6,948 nt of DNA from Flavobacteriaceae bacterium. Its GTDB lineage: Bacteria > Bacteroidota > Bacteroidia > Flavobacteriales > Flavobacteriaceae. The notes beneath the pieces are model-generated. The model saw only the letters and a list, made by a program, of their open reading frames with translations. It was not told the DNA's origin and did no database searches. Position 1 is the first letter of the stretch. Each line of letters opens with the position of its first letter. Position numbers and translations under genes: made by a program. Shown piece after piece: positions 6,925 through 6,948 of this stretch. Location: the NCBI GenBank assembly GCA_016763715.1, contig JAESTG010000396.1:1-6948 (forward strand), given 5' to 3'.

Positions 6925-6948
6925 CCGTTATTTTTCATCTTTTTTAAT

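Overview
The window looks like a chromosomal stretch from a member of the Bacteroidota, most likely the Flavobacteriia. The DNA is AT-rich. Two upstream regions carry the Bacteroidota-type -7 promoter element TAnnTTTG. Translation starts follow A-rich leaders rather than strong Shine-Dalgarno sites. The gene types are typical of that group: a DUF5916 outer-membrane protein with an N-terminal CBM9-like domain, a TonB-dependent receptor with an N-terminal carboxypeptidase-regulatory-like domain, and a LolD-type ATPase of the flavobacterial kind. I see no tRNA, rRNA, CRISPR array, insertion sequence or phage gene.

Layout. Left block (1-2978), all leftward: a DUF5916 protein (543-2978) followed by the first 148 codons of a lolD-like lipoprotein-release ATPase (444 down to the window edge). 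A 303-bp divergent intergenic region (2979-3281) separates this from the middle block. It carries a good promoter candidate overlapped by a perfect 7-bp inverted repeat, a small hairpin, and a possible 19-codon leader ORF. Middle block (3282-4264), rightward: folE (GTP cyclohydrolase I, all catalytic and zinc residues intact), then a 102-residue membrane protein of unknown function with its own promoter candidate. A strong hairpin that can serve both strands (4283-4326) closes this block and the convergent block to its right. Right block (4344-6924), leftward: a 108-residue His/Cys-rich exported or membrane-anchored protein, followed 43 bp later by a 736-residue TonB-dependent receptor. The two look like one operon whose upstream part lies beyond the window.

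How the genes work together. Two of the three blocks concern the cell envelope: lipoprotein release and an outer-membrane beta-barrel on the left, and TonB-driven uptake on the right. folE is a housekeeping enzyme of folate/pterin (and possibly queuosine) synthesis with no obvious partner here. The most interesting unit is the right-hand pair. The His/Cys-rich small protein, together with His-rich stretches in the receptor plug and barrel, suggests transition-metal handling, but this is inference from composition and gene order. I found no clear evidence of a wholly new multi-gene system; the rest is ordinary core-genome content with a few points worth checking.
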